Source: a virus
Direction: 5' to 3' (one strand)
DNA length: 64,000 nt
Virus record (IMG/VR): IMGVR_UViG_3300047172_000213
Span: 62,001-126,000 of that record
A program made the translations under genes and the position numbers. The notes beneath the pieces are model-generated. The model was not told the origin of the DNA and searched no databases. It saw only the letters and a program-made list of their open reading frames with translations. Position 1 is the first letter of the stretch; each line of letters starts with the position of its first letter. Below are positions 41,961 to 51,005 of the stretch, piece by piece.

Positions 41961-42433
41961 CAACGCCCGTTGTCGATCCTGACTTCGAGGGCTACGTCGA
42001 CCTGCGGGCGCACTTCAAGAGAGCGCAGATCAACGTACTGGCAGCAGCTCACCGGGTTCTTGAGCAGTACAAAGACCCGGAGAGGTTCGTGACCGAGATA
42101 CTGAATCAGCGCGTGGCGAACGCGGTACATCGAGCCCTGGGCTTTAGGTCTTTCGACGAGTTAGAGGCAGACAGTCCGCTAGGAAGAGCACTACTTCCGC
42201 GCATGCAGCCCATCGCAGAAAAATGGGTGGCGAAGATGTTCGAGAAACCCCTGCCGCCGAAGTTCCTTGCGTCCATGCAGGCTGCGTTCATGCGGGGCTT
42301 CGATCGCCATTTGGACAAGCTCTGCTACAGGCTCGGAGAAGAGCTCGCGCAAAAGTACCAAGAACATATCCGCTACGAACTGCTCGGCGGCATGGACTTC
42401 GTCGAGCAAACAGAAAAGAAGATGACCCGTTAG
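41957..42433 (+). CDS. hypothetical helical protein closing the MoxR-VWA operon
   Basis: This 158-residue protein begins MTTPVVDPDFEGYVDLRAH. It is almost wholly helical and charged (RAQINVLAAAHRVLEQYKD, QAAFMRGFDRHLDKLCYRLG). It overlaps the VWA gene by 4 bases and is followed by the tandem-repeat terminator 5 bases after its stop. A role as partner or substrate adaptor of the MoxR-VWA pair is plausible from co-expression. No family is recognised. Confidence 0.7.
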   Translation: MTTPVVDPDFEGYVDLRAHFKRAQINVLAAAHRVLEQYKDPERFVTEILNQRVANAVHRALGFRSFDELEADSPLGRALLPRMQPIAEKWVAKMFEKPLPPKFLASMQAAFMRGFDRHLDKLCYRLGEELAQKYQEHIRYELLGGMDFVEQTEKKMTR

Positions 42434-42437
42434 GGTA

Positions 42438-42469
42438 GGGGCCCCTTCGGGGGCCCCTTCGGGGGCCCC
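42438..42469. terminator. bidirectional GC-rich terminator built from 12-bp tandem repeats
   Basis: The sequence is GGGGCCCC-TTCG repeated, ending in a third GGGGCCCC. Each neighbouring pair of GGGGCCCC blocks can form an 8-bp stem with a UUCG tetraloop, which is exceptionally stable. It lies between the ends of converging operons (plus-strand stop at 42433, portal gene end at 42486), so it can stop polymerase from both sides. There is no clear U-run. Confidence 0.8.
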
Positions 42470-42485
42470 GCACTTCTTCTAGCCC

Positions 42486-44570
42486 CTAGACTCCGGGGTT
42501 CGCACGTCGCGCAGGGCGCTGCTCTGGCAGCGCGCGCATGTCGACCGCGTTCGCTGTGGTTTTCTCGCCACCCTCTCCGGGCCCCTGCATGGAGGCGAGC
42601 ATCTGACGCACCAGGTCTCCTAGCTCGGGACTCTGCAGGTCTAGGTTCTGCAGGGCAACCTCCTGCATCTTCTCCGGCAGCAGCTTGATGGTGCGCGCCT
42701 GCGCCATCGCCAGAGTCGGCAGGTCGACGTTGCTCTGCCCCTCCTGCGCGCGCTGCTTGCCCGTCAGCTGGCTCGATACGCCAGAAAGGAAGTCCTGAGG
42801 CGACGCCGCAGCACCGCCTGCAGGAGCTGCTGCAGGCTGAGGCTGTCCAGGTGCCTGCGCGGCCGCGTTCGGATCCTGCGCCTGCAGCTGGTCGGGCACC
42901 GACGTGCCAGGTGCTGCTGCGTCAGACCCCGGGGCTCCGCCCTGACCCTGCATCTCGGGGCCGCCTGGCTCACCCGGGGCATTAGGTGCGGCCTGCGCCA
43001 CCATCATTGTCTCCTGCCCCTTGGCCTGGAACTTCATCATGATGAGCTGCGACTCGCCCTGAATCTCCGCCATGGCGAGCTGCTGCTTCTTCGTAGCCGC
43101 GAGGCGCTTGTCGGTCTCGCGAATCATGATCTCGTTCTCCTCGTCCTGCGACAGGTCGCTGTCCGCCAGAAGCGTGGTGTCCGAGACCTTGTTGGCCTGG
43201 TTCAGCTGGAACATGTAGGCCTTGCGCTGAAGATCGTCGGCCATCTTGAACGGCTTGAAGCGGATGGTCGCCTCTGGCCAGCCGAGGTACGCGGCCACCT
43301 GCTTCATCATGAAGCGCGCGAGCGCCTTGTGACGCAAGATGTAGCCGAGGAACATGTTCTCCATCATCCGCATGGAGACGTTGGTGCCGGCGTAGCTCAT
43401 GCCGCCGCGGATGAACTCCGTGGGTACGCCCATGCCGTTGAGGATCTGGTCCGACCACGCCTGAATTTCCTGCGTAAGCAGAAGCGCGCGTCCGTCACCG
43501 CCAATGGTCTGGTTGCCCAGCGGTAGGGGCATGATGGGGATGTAGTTGTTGTCCATGCGCCAGCGGGCGATCTCCGCGGCGATCTGATCACGCCAGTCGA
43601 CCAGGTTGATGGTCGTGTATGGATCGCTTGAGCCGGAGCCCGCCTGAGGGAAAAGAATGCGCAACGGCACGATGTGCTCTAGTAGGATGGCCTCCTGCGC
43701 CTTCTTCATGACCTGCAGGTAGAACGTGTCCTTCAGGACAGGCAGAAGAATGGGCGTTCCCCAGCCGCGGTCCTGCGTCGCCAGCGTAGGGCGGCGCATG
43801 TGGAAGAAGTTGTCCTTCGAGAAGATGACGCCCTTCTGCTCGCGCATGGCCTGGATGAAGACCTGCGGCACTCCTTCGACGATGTCCTTGCGCCCGATGA
43901 CGATGTCGTTCCGAACGACGGCGGGGATTGTGTAGAAGTAGGTGTAGTCCCCGGTGATGTCGTTGTACGTGATCTCGATGTCTTCGGGGTTCCAGCGGAT
44001 AGTTTTGATGCCGCTCGCATTCTTGTAGTAGAAGTCCTGCGCCATCGCGTCGCCCACGAAACGGCACTTCGGGCACGTCAGGCGGAACTGGAAGCTCGTG
44101 AAGATCCAGTTGACCCTGATCTTCGCGGCCTCGTCGCGGAAGCCGCACTGACGGCAGTAGAGGTACTTCTTGAACGGGAAGCCCAAGCTGATGCAGGCGT
44201 TGCCGTAGCAGTGGTAGTCGAGCCCCGCCTCGATCTGGAACGCCCGTATGCGCAGGTGGTCCTGGAAGTACTCGGTCCAGCGCCTCTTCACCTCGGGCGA
44301 CTCGTGGTCGATGATGATGTCGGTGACCGGGTACTCGCTCAGCTTGAAGATGGTCGCGTTGATGAGCGGATTGGTCAGGAAGTAGTAGCGACACCACTTG
44401 AAGAGCGCCTTGACCGTGACCGGCAGGTACGTGTGCGCGACGTCGAAGAACGGTGAGGGGTAGTTGACCCCCTGCACGTTGCTGCCGCCGATACGTCCAC
44501 GCGTCTGAGCGAACCGAAGGCCCGATGCAGGCCCGGTCGCGACTCCCATTCCTCCGCCGCCGATGAACAT
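42486..44570 (-). CDS. portal protein with embedded zinc-finger pairs
   Basis: This 694-residue protein forms the DNA portal at one capsid vertex. The typical pattern is present: an N-terminal wing (VKALFKWCRYYFLTNPLINA), a clip/stem region and FSKDNFFHMRRPTLATQDRG followed by GWGTPILLPVLKDTFYLQV, and the long helix ENMFLGYILRHKALARFMMK. Residues ~139-169 hold CRQC and CPKC, likely one zinc site inserted in the wing. The C-terminal ~180 residues are Gln/Pro/Ala/Gly-rich and then helical. It starts a separate minus-strand segment away from terL. The portal call rests on size, pattern and the structural context. Confidence 0.86.
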   Translation of the reverse strand: MFIGGGGMGVATGPASGLRFAQTRGRIGGSNVQGVNYPSPFFDVAHTYLPVTVKALFKWCRYYFLTNPLINATIFKLSEYPVTDIIIDHESPEVKRRWTEYFQDHLRIRAFQIEAGLDYHCYGNACISLGFPFKKYLYCRQCGFRDEAAKIRVNWIFTSFQFRLTCPKCRFVGDAMAQDFYYKNASGIKTIRWNPEDIEITYNDITGDYTYFYTIPAVVRNDIVIGRKDIVEGVPQVFIQAMREQKGVIFSKDNFFHMRRPTLATQDRGWGTPILLPVLKDTFYLQVMKKAQEAILLEHIVPLRILFPQAGSGSSDPYTTINLVDWRDQIAAEIARWRMDNNYIPIMPLPLGNQTIGGDGRALLLTQEIQAWSDQILNGMGVPTEFIRGGMSYAGTNVSMRMMENMFLGYILRHKALARFMMKQVAAYLGWPEATIRFKPFKMADDLQRKAYMFQLNQANKVSDTTLLADSDLSQDEENEIMIRETDKRLAATKKQQLAMAEIQGESQLIMMKFQAKGQETMMVAQAAPNAPGEPGGPEMQGQGGAPGSDAAAPGTSVPDQLQAQDPNAAAQAPGQPQPAAAPAGGAAASPQDFLSGVSSQLTGKQRAQEGQSNVDLPTLAMAQARTIKLLPEKMQEVALQNLDLQSPELGDLVRQMLASMQGPGEGGEKTTANAVDMRALPEQRPARRANPGV

Positions 44571-44573
44571 GTT

Positions 44574-45638
44574 CTACAGTCCAATGTCTGCTTGCTGGCC
44601 GGCCGCTGCCGGGCTCGTGACACGCTCCGTCGGAATGTGCTGACCCGTCTCGGTAGGCTCGAGGTTCGCAGGGCCCGCTCCTGGCTTGCCACTGAGCCCG
44701 CGCAGCTTGTCGATGCCACGGCCGGCAAGGCGACCTGCGCGGCCAAGGGTGCCGCCGACGATGCTCTGCCCGACGAGGGGCATCACGCCCCCAGCGATAC
44801 CGCCCACCGCGCGCCCGGCGTCCTCTCCAGCACGCTCGAACTTGCCGCGGCCCTGGTCATCTGGCGCGTCGCTACCAGCGACCGTCTTGGCGAGGCCAAC
44901 GGCCGGCAGGCCGATCATCGCAGCAGCCATGGCCGGGTGCATGTTCGACACCTGCTCCTTCAGCCCGGTACCGAGTACTTTACCCACGCCGTGCTGCCGT
45001 ACCGCGCGCACGTAGCCAGGAATGCTGGTGAGGTTCATGGAAGGGTCGACGCGTCCGGTAGCGGCCGCGCTAGCGTCGAAGGCCTTCTGCGCTGACTCTA
45101 CAGCGCGACGCGCGCCCGCAGCCTGCGAAAGCGGAGCACGGTCGAGCGCCTCCGTGGCCGCGGTCAGTCCCTTGCGCGCGTCGTATGCCCCACCGCGAAT
45201 GCTCTCGAGCCCGCGGGGAGTGAGCATGCCCGTCAGTGCGTGCACCTGGCGCTGACCGGAGCGGGCGAAGGCCCCCACGGGCCCACGGGCGGCCGTAAGC
45301 CCGGAGAGATCTCTGCCCACGGCCGAAGCACCAGCGCCGCCAGCAGCACCCGCAAGGCCCCCGATGAGGGCCCCCTTGCCGGCGCCACCAAGCGCACCGC
45401 TGAGACCCCCGAGCGCCGCGTCCCCCATGCCAGCTCCTTGCTGACGCGCCTGCCTGTAGCTGTGCACCGCCCCGGCACCCGCGCCCACCAGCCCGCCGGC
45501 TAGCGCACCTACCCCACCGAGCGCGCCCACGTTCTTCAGCGCAGGAGTCGCGCGTGACACGAGCCCCCCGAGGTCGAGCGCCTCCTTATGGAGCTCGTCG
45601 CGGAACGCGAGAATGGTGGCCTCGGGAAGTCTAGGCAT
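44574..45638 (-). CDS. glycine-rich virion protein, ejection-type composition
   Basis: This 354-residue protein begins MPRLPEATILAFRDELHKE. Residues ~35-110 are a long Gly/Ala-rich hydrophobic run (GALGGVGALAGGLVGAGAGA), and another lies near 270-310. The ATG at 45638 overlaps the upstream stop by 8 bases (ATGCCTAG), and I chose it over an upstream in-frame start that would overlap by over 200 bases. It follows the portal gene's upstream neighbour and may be an internal or ejected protein that inserts in membrane. No family is recognised. Confidence 0.65.
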   Translation of the reverse strand: MPRLPEATILAFRDELHKEALDLGGLVSRATPALKNVGALGGVGALAGGLVGAGAGAVHSYRQARQQGAGMGDAALGGLSGALGGAGKGALIGGLAGAAGGAGASAVGRDLSGLTAARGPVGAFARSGQRQVHALTGMLTPRGLESIRGGAYDARKGLTAATEALDRAPLSQAAGARRAVESAQKAFDASAAATGRVDPSMNLTSIPGYVRAVRQHGVGKVLGTGLKEQVSNMHPAMAAAMIGLPAVGLAKTVAGSDAPDDQGRGKFERAGEDAGRAVGGIAGGVMPLVGQSIVGGTLGRAGRLAGRGIDKLRGLSGKPGAGPANLEPTETGQHIPTERVTSPAAAGQQADIGL

Positions 45639-46434
45639 TGAGGTGTAGCTGGTGCTGCAGCCGCGAGCGGCTGTCCTCGAGGAACTGGTAGGTATCGAGC
45701 AGACGGCGCAGCTGCTCTTCCACGGGGCTGTTGCCGCTGGGAGCGCGACCCGTGGCGCGGACGGCAGGCCAGCGCTCAGCGAGCGTCTTCGCGTCGAGCT
45801 CGGGGGGAAGCTCGGGGGTGACGAAGTCCGCCGGCGGCAAGGGCAAGAAGATGCCATCGTGCTGGTAGACCGTCGACACGTAGGCCTTCATCTCGCTCGA
45901 CCACTCGACGTCAGAGCGGATGCGTTCGGCGATGTCGCAGGCCACGAGGCACTGTGCCACAGTCGGCGCCGGCATCACCTGGAAGTCGGGGAACTCGCCG
46001 TTGAAGGGACCGAGGCAGGCGACGAAGACCTCCCACCGCTCCCAGAAGGTGTCGACCAGGTGCAGCGTCTTGCAGGCCTGCAGCTTCGCGATGTTGAGCT
46101 CCGAGACCGAGGGGGTATGGAAGTCCTCGGGGATGAGCACGCGCCAGGTCTCGGCCTCCCAGCCCAGCCAGTCGGGCCCGTAGCGACGCAGCATGAAGAG
46201 GTCGAGCGCGAGGGGGTGCGCATCAGGGTGACGCCAGATGTTGGTCGGCGAGACGGTCATCGGGGGCGCGGGTTCTGTGGCTGTATGCTGCTCCGCACGC
46301 TCGTCACCGACCGTCTCGATCTCGGCCGTCGTGTCTGCGTCCTGGGGCACGGCAGGCACGCCGGCCCCGTACTTCTTCATGCCCACGCTCTGGAGCGCGT
46401 CGAGAAACGCGAGCTCGTTGTCCGACGCACTCAT
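45631..46434 (-). CDS. hypothetical portal-operon protein
   Basis: This 267-residue protein begins MSASDNELAFLDALQSVGM. The N-terminal ~65 residues look disordered; the rest is helical (LALDLFMLRRYGPDWLGWEAE, SELNIAKLQACKTLHLVDTF) and ends in a Gln/Leu/Arg helix. It is coupled at both ends. The helical body with several Trp residues could fit a head-completion or connector role, but no family is recognised. Confidence 0.68.
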   Translation of the reverse strand: MSASDNELAFLDALQSVGMKKYGAGVPAVPQDADTTAEIETVGDERAEQHTATEPAPPMTVSPTNIWRHPDAHPLALDLFMLRRYGPDWLGWEAETWRVLIPEDFHTPSVSELNIAKLQACKTLHLVDTFWERWEVFVACLGPFNGEFPDFQVMPAPTVAQCLVACDIAERIRSDVEWSSEMKAYVSTVYQHDGIFLPLPPADFVTPELPPELDAKTLAERWPAVRATGRAPSGNSPVEEQLRRLLDTYQFLEDSRSRLQHQLHLNA

Positions 46435-46444
46435 AGCGGACCTC

Positions 46445-47938
46445 CTAGTAGTAGGTCCGCTCTTGTCCAGGCCCTGTGCCGTTGGCCATGCGCATGACCA
46501 TCTTCTTCTGGGCCAGCGGCAGGCTCTTGAAGATGCCGACGGGGTCCTTCAAGAACTCCTCCTGAAAGTCGGCGCCGAAGGTGGTCTTGACGGTGAAGGC
46601 CGCGATGCGCACCAGCCGGCGCAGGTCCGCCTCGGTCACGGTCTCGTTGCCGATGACCTCACTGAACTCGGGGTCGTCCGCAGAGGCGCTCTTGTCGAAC
46701 CCGTAGATCGAGAAGTACGGGTCGGGGATGGTGCGGTCGTAGTGGTGGTCGAGCCCCGCAACCTTGTCGAACTCCGCGAGCAGGTCGACGACCTCCGCAG
46801 CAGACAGCACCTGGGGCGTCTCGGCGCTCGCCTCCTTCCACATGCGGAAGCGCGCCACCTTCTCGACGGCCCCAAGCAGCTTCAAGGCATCCGCGTCGTT
46901 CTGGACCTCGAGGCGCCGCACATCGAACGCCGCCTTGATCTCCGCCTCGGGAGCGAAGTCCTCGGCGCCGTACTTGCGCGCGTTGTCGCTCACGGCGACC
47001 GCCAGAGCACTGGCGCGCTTCACCAGGTTCACCGCGTACTCGTGACGCGTCGGGGGTGCCATGTGCTTGGAGTACGTGTCGAAGTACCCGCTCGCCGCCT
47101 TCACCTGGGTGTAGCTGTCGAGCGGGTACTTCTTCTGCTCGGGCAGGGCGAAGTGCTCAGCCTTCTTCTCGACCATGTACTTCGGCGGCTGCTTGTCCGA
47201 CACGTCGACCGTGGGGTGCATCTGACGAGCCTGAGGAAGCGCCGAGGGTTGCTCCTTGTGCTCGGTCGCGAGGTTGTCCGCCGGCGGGACGCCCTGGTCC
47301 CCCTTCGAGGAGGCGACGAGATGACCGACGCGTGCGGTCTTCTGGATGACGGTCTTCGAGCCCTTGAGCCCCGCACTCGGGTCGCCCGGGCCCTGGTTGG
47401 GCGCCAGCACGGTGCCACTCACCTCGGCCGTCTTGCGACCCAGCGCCGCGTCACGCGCAGCGGGCGTGACGATGTTGCCGGCGCCGCCGCCGAGCGCGCG
47501 GGTGGCCGCGAGATTCTCGCTGATGGCCTGGTGCGTGCCCTTGATGACGGGCACGGCCGTCAGCGCGGTCATCACCCCGAGCGCGACCTTCTCGAGCTCC
47601 TCTGGCGCCTGCAGGTCGTACCAGGCGCAGGCCGCCTTGAGGTTCTCGGCGGCGACCTTCTGAGCCTCGAGCGGCAGCTTGTGGGCGTTCTTGAGGAAGT
47701 ACTGGACCGACAGGACGGTGTTGCCTTCGTCGATGCACGCGTACTTGCGCAGCGTCTCGCCGTTGTTGACGAGGACCAGGGCGAAGACGTCGTCAGGAAG
47801 CTGCTCTCGCTCTTCTGCCGTCACAACGTGCGCTACTTTTACCTGCTCCGGGATGTCGTCGAAGCTCGGAAAGAGCTCGCGAAGGACGCCGCCGCCGAAG
47901 TCGTCGTACACGTCCAGAACAAGGCCACTCGTCTGCAT
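46445..47938 (-). CDS. internal virion protein candidate, K-x-A rich
   Basis: This 497-residue protein begins MQTSGLVLDVYDDFGGGVLR. Seven K-[TV]-A motifs are present (VKVAHV, QKVAAE, EKVALG, RKTAEV, QKTARV, EKVARF, DKVAGL) plus K-R-A, K-E-A and K-S-A variants. It is mainly helical, with a Lys/Pro/Gln-rich middle (residues ~205-270). It is the first gene of the portal operon, divergent from the replication block across a 107-base gap. The motif density groups it with the core-like proteins near the protease gene. Confidence 0.7.
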   Translation of the reverse strand: MQTSGLVLDVYDDFGGGVLRELFPSFDDIPEQVKVAHVVTAEEREQLPDDVFALVLVNNGETLRKYACIDEGNTVLSVQYFLKNAHKLPLEAQKVAAENLKAACAWYDLQAPEELEKVALGVMTALTAVPVIKGTHQAISENLAATRALGGGAGNIVTPAARDAALGRKTAEVSGTVLAPNQGPGDPSAGLKGSKTVIQKTARVGHLVASSKGDQGVPPADNLATEHKEQPSALPQARQMHPTVDVSDKQPPKYMVEKKAEHFALPEQKKYPLDSYTQVKAASGYFDTYSKHMAPPTRHEYAVNLVKRASALAVAVSDNARKYGAEDFAPEAEIKAAFDVRRLEVQNDADALKLLGAVEKVARFRMWKEASAETPQVLSAAEVVDLLAEFDKVAGLDHHYDRTIPDPYFSIYGFDKSASADDPEFSEVIGNETVTEADLRRLVRIAAFTVKTTFGADFQEEFLKDPVGIFKSLPLAQKKMVMRMANGTGPGQERTYY

Positions 47939-47999
47939 CGCTGACTCCTCGCTGTGAACGTACTAGGCATGCCGCCGTTCCCGCAAGTATCGCAGGGGG

Positions 48000-48010
48000 G
48001 CAGGCATAAG
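48000..48010 (+). promoter_or_regulatory. candidate promoter element (GCAGGCATAAG)
   Basis: The element lies in the 107-base gap between the divergent portal operon and the replication block, 35 bases before the ATG at 48046. Ten of its 11 bases match the element at 37758-37768, and both are followed a few bases later by TGGA. The gap also holds a GGAGG ribosome binding site and a short GGCC inverted repeat, nothing else recognised. Confidence 0.4.
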
Positions 48011-48045
48011 GGAATTGGAAGGCCAAGTAGGCCTGGAGGTCACCA

Positions 48046-48675
48046 ATGAACGTGCCGGTCACCATGACCACGCCCCAGAAGGAAGAGCTGCCATCTTGCT
48101 TCGCCAAGGAGTGGGACAAGAACGCGCCAGAATGCGCGGGAGGTCCTGACCCGAACTACGTCCACCCGATCACCCAGCTCCACGTCCACGAGCAGTGCAG
48201 CGTCTTCTCTTCCTGTGGAGCACGCCAGCAGGCCATCCGCCAGTCGCAGCTCATTCCACAGCAGCAGTTGATTCGTCCGCCGAGCGTCCCCTGGCAGCAG
48301 CCGGCGCCGATGCCCGCACCGGCACAAGCACCACAACCCGCAAACTCGTTCGCCGAGTTCCTTGCGAGGCAGCGCGCGCAGCAGGTCGAAGCGCAGCGTC
48401 AGCAGGCGATGAGTGCACCGCGCCCCATGACGGCAGCCCCGCAGCCTACCCAGGCCATGCCCGCACCGGTCATCCAGCCGACGTACGCGCACTACCCGGC
48501 CCCGGTGTACCAGCTGAACTACCAGATGCCCGGGTATCTTTCGACGCCGGAAGAACGCGCCGATGGTGAAGGGCTCTGGCCGGTGCTACTTCGAGAAGTC
48601 ATCCGGTCGCTGTTCAAGGCGTCAGGCCACGCAGTCGCTCACTTCTTCGACGTGAGAACGATGAAGGGGAAGTAG
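48046..48675 (+). CDS. hypothetical Pro/Gln/Ala-rich protein, first gene of replication block
   Basis: This 209-residue protein begins MNVPVTMTTPQKEELPSCF. It has a GGAGG site 6 bases before the ATG. Residues 10-60 carry four Cys and three His that may bind zinc (PECAGG, EQCSVFSSCG). The middle is Pro/Gln/Ala-rich and probably disordered (QPAPMPAPAQAPQPANSF). The C-terminus has a short hydrophobic helix. It starts the long replication block after a candidate promoter. No family is recognised. Confidence 0.7.
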   Translation: MNVPVTMTTPQKEELPSCFAKEWDKNAPECAGGPDPNYVHPITQLHVHEQCSVFSSCGARQQAIRQSQLIPQQQLIRPPSVPWQQPAPMPAPAQAPQPANSFAEFLARQRAQQVEAQRQQAMSAPRPMTAAPQPTQAMPAPVIQPTYAHYPAPVYQLNYQMPGYLSTPEERADGEGLWPVLLREVIRSLFKASGHAVAHFFDVRTMKGK

Positions 48676-48696
48676 CCGACACCAGGAGGAAGAAGC

Positions 48697-50469
48697 TTGG
48701 AGCTAGTCATACGTCGGCCGGACACGGGGTACTTGGAAGCCAACCTCTGGGTCCCCAAGTCCGCGATCAACGCGGAGGGGACCAAGAGGGCGCTCACGTT
48801 TCAGACCTTCGACCAGCAGAAGGTCATCCTTCTGACCCTCTACAAGGAGACAGAGCACCACCTGCTGGTGCCGCGCGAGTTCTGGGACCCGAAGGACTTC
48901 TCCTTCCCGGTGGTGGACTGCCGCCCCAGGCGGTACGAGCGCGTCGACATCAGCAGTCGCGTGCGCCTCGACCACCGCTTCGAGGGAGGAGCTCTCATCC
49001 CCACGGGAGACACGGCCCAGGAGGACGCAATGCGCGCCCTCCTGGTCTCACACGGGGGCGTGCTGCAGCTCGCTTGTGGGAAAGGCAAGACCGTCGTGGC
49101 GCTCGACTACATCGCGCGCCGCGGCGTTCCCGCCATCATCATCCTCGACACTACGCAGCTGATGATGCAGTGGCGCGAGGAGATCGAGCAGCACCTTGAC
49201 GTGCCCGGAGGGGTGGGGCTCATTCAAGGCGAGACGCGCGACTGGAAGAAGGCGGTGGTACTGGCGACGTACCACTCGCTCTCGGCTTGGGCGCCGACGA
49301 TGCCCGAAGAAGTACGTCGCTGGTTCGGCACCGCGGTTTGGGACGAGGCCCACCACGTCGCAGCCCCGGTGTTCTCACGCAGCGCCGATCTTTTTTACGG
49401 TGTGCGGCTCGGTCTGACCGCAACGCCCGAGCGCGATGACGGGATGCACGTCGTCTACAACTTCCACCTCGGGCCGGTCGTCTACAAGAACCTGCTGCAA
49501 GACCTCAAGCCTCGCATCTACTTCGTCTGGACGGGCACGGGGCTCGACAAGAACGACCCACACGTCCAAGCCGCGGTCAACGACTGCAACGGTGACCTCC
49601 ACATCGGCAAGGTCGCTGGCTTTCTTGGCAGACAGCAATCGCGCCTGAACTTCGTCATCGACCAGGTGAAGCAGGCGGTCGCCAACGACCGCAAGGTCAT
49701 CGTCCTGTCCAAGAGCGTCGACGCACTCGTGAACATGTGGGCCACCTGGAACCAGCAGAAAGACCTCATCACGGACATCTCGTTCCCTACAGCAGCTGAC
49801 GTCGGCGAGACGGTGCCGCCCTTCGAGCTCACCGACAAGGAGATCGCCAAGCTCACGAAGAAGCTGCACATGACCATCGGGCACATCGCCAAGCAGCCTG
49901 CCAACCTGCAGGCAGAGCTGCAGACAAAGGCGCAGATCGAGCACACGCTCGAGGCGCACCGGGTCTACAAGAAGTGCGAGTCCTTGTGGAACAAGAAGCG
50001 TGCGGAGTACCTCAAGCTGCTCATTGCGCAGCCCAGCACCGCCGGACTGATGATCTACAAGGTCGACCCCGAGACGCGCACAAGGATGCTGCGCGAGAAG
50101 CAGGTGACCTTCGCCATCGCAAAGTACGGCCGCGAAGGACTCAACGAACGCAGCCTCGACACCATCATCGTCAACGAGCCACTCTCCAGCCGCAACGCGC
50201 TCCAGCAGCTGCTAGGACGTGTGCTTCGCGAGAAGAGGGGAAAGAAGGAACCGGTCGCCGTCTTCCTTGAGGACGACATCGGTCCCTTCATCGCCATGTG
50301 CAAGAAGCTCCGGCGGCATCTGACCGAGTGGCCGCACGATGAAGGCGGCCCCTTCCAGTACGAAAACCTCGGCTACGGAAACAACACCAGGAGAACACCC
50401 CCATCATGGAAAACCGCGACAAGCAGCACGTTCATGGCAAAAACCGGCACGGGGGCACCTGGGTCCTGA
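48697..50469 (+). CDS. superfamily 2 DNA/RNA helicase (DEAH type)
   Basis: This 590-residue helicase starts at a TTG with AGGAGGA 6 bases upstream. The N-terminal ~100 residues look like a separate substrate-binding domain. Motif I is ACGKGKT (residues ~126-132), motif II is WDEAHH (DEAH at ~216-219), motif III is TATP (~241-244) and motif VI is LLGRVLR. A UvsW-like role in branch migration or replication restart would fit the RecA/RusA neighbours, though a transcription-linked role is also possible. The last ~30 residues are Thr/Ser-rich and overlap the next gene by 64 bases. Confidence 0.9.
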   Translation: MELVIRRPDTGYLEANLWVPKSAINAEGTKRALTFQTFDQQKVILLTLYKETEHHLLVPREFWDPKDFSFPVVDCRPRRYERVDISSRVRLDHRFEGGALIPTGDTAQEDAMRALLVSHGGVLQLACGKGKTVVALDYIARRGVPAIIILDTTQLMMQWREEIEQHLDVPGGVGLIQGETRDWKKAVVLATYHSLSAWAPTMPEEVRRWFGTAVWDEAHHVAAPVFSRSADLFYGVRLGLTATPERDDGMHVVYNFHLGPVVYKNLLQDLKPRIYFVWTGTGLDKNDPHVQAAVNDCNGDLHIGKVAGFLGRQQSRLNFVIDQVKQAVANDRKVIVLSKSVDALVNMWATWNQQKDLITDISFPTAADVGETVPPFELTDKEIAKLTKKLHMTIGHIAKQPANLQAELQTKAQIEHTLEAHRVYKKCESLWNKKRAEYLKLLIAQPSTAGLMIYKVDPETRTRMLREKQVTFAIAKYGREGLNERSLDTIIVNEPLSSRNALQQLLGRVLREKRGKKEPVAVFLEDDIGPFIAMCKKLRRHLTEWPHDEGGPFQYENLGYGNNTRRTPPSWKTATSSTFMAKTGTGAPGS

Positions 50470-51005
50470 TCACGGCAGGTGCGGCACGTGTACTAGGACT
50501 CGTTGATTCCTTGCTTCGCGCCGCCAGCACCCCCGAAGAAGTCCAGGCAGGGGACGTGAAGCGCTACGTCACGCGGGAGACCGTGGACGGCACCACGAAG
50601 ATCGCCGTGGAGGCAGCCCCTGTCTACGCGGTCATGCTCGCGCACATCGTGACGCTCAACCCCTGCCTGGACTTCTTCGCACCGCTGCGCACTAGCGTGA
50701 AGAGGGACGCGCAAGGACGCCCGGTTCCTGGCCCCGACGGGCAGCCCATCATGGTCATGAGCCGCGACCCGATCGTCACCACGCGTGACTTCTCGCTCAA
50801 GCCCTACCCTGTCCACATCCGCATCGGCCCGGGCGTACAGTTCGACTTCCTCAGCCAGATGCACGAGGACGATCAGGACACGTACAACGGGTTCATCACC
50901 GCGGCCTTGGGCCAGGCCAAAGAGGAGAGCGTGGCCGGTAGCGGTCTTGTTCTCCCCTCCACGAACGAAACTGCGGCCATCAGCCGTCAGCACGGCCGTG
51001 GCTGA
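50406..51005 (+). CDS. hypothetical protein between helicase and glycosylase
   Basis: This 199-residue protein begins MENRDKQHVHGKNRHGGTW. It looks folded from residue ~18 to 150 (AARVLGLVDSLLRAASTP, FSLKPYPVHIRIGPGVQFDF). It overlaps the helicase end by 64 bases and the glycosylase start by 8, so it is part of a coupled replication operon. No motif or family is recognised. It may be a DNA-binding accessory factor, which is speculation. Confidence 0.65.
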   Translation: MENRDKQHVHGKNRHGGTWVLITAGAARVLGLVDSLLRAASTPEEVQAGDVKRYVTRETVDGTTKIAVEAAPVYAVMLAHIVTLNPCLDFFAPLRTSVKRDAQGRPVPGPDGQPIMVMSRDPIVTTRDFSLKPYPVHIRIGPGVQFDFLSQMHEDDQDTYNGFITAALGQAKEESVAGSGLVLPSTNETAAISRQHGRG

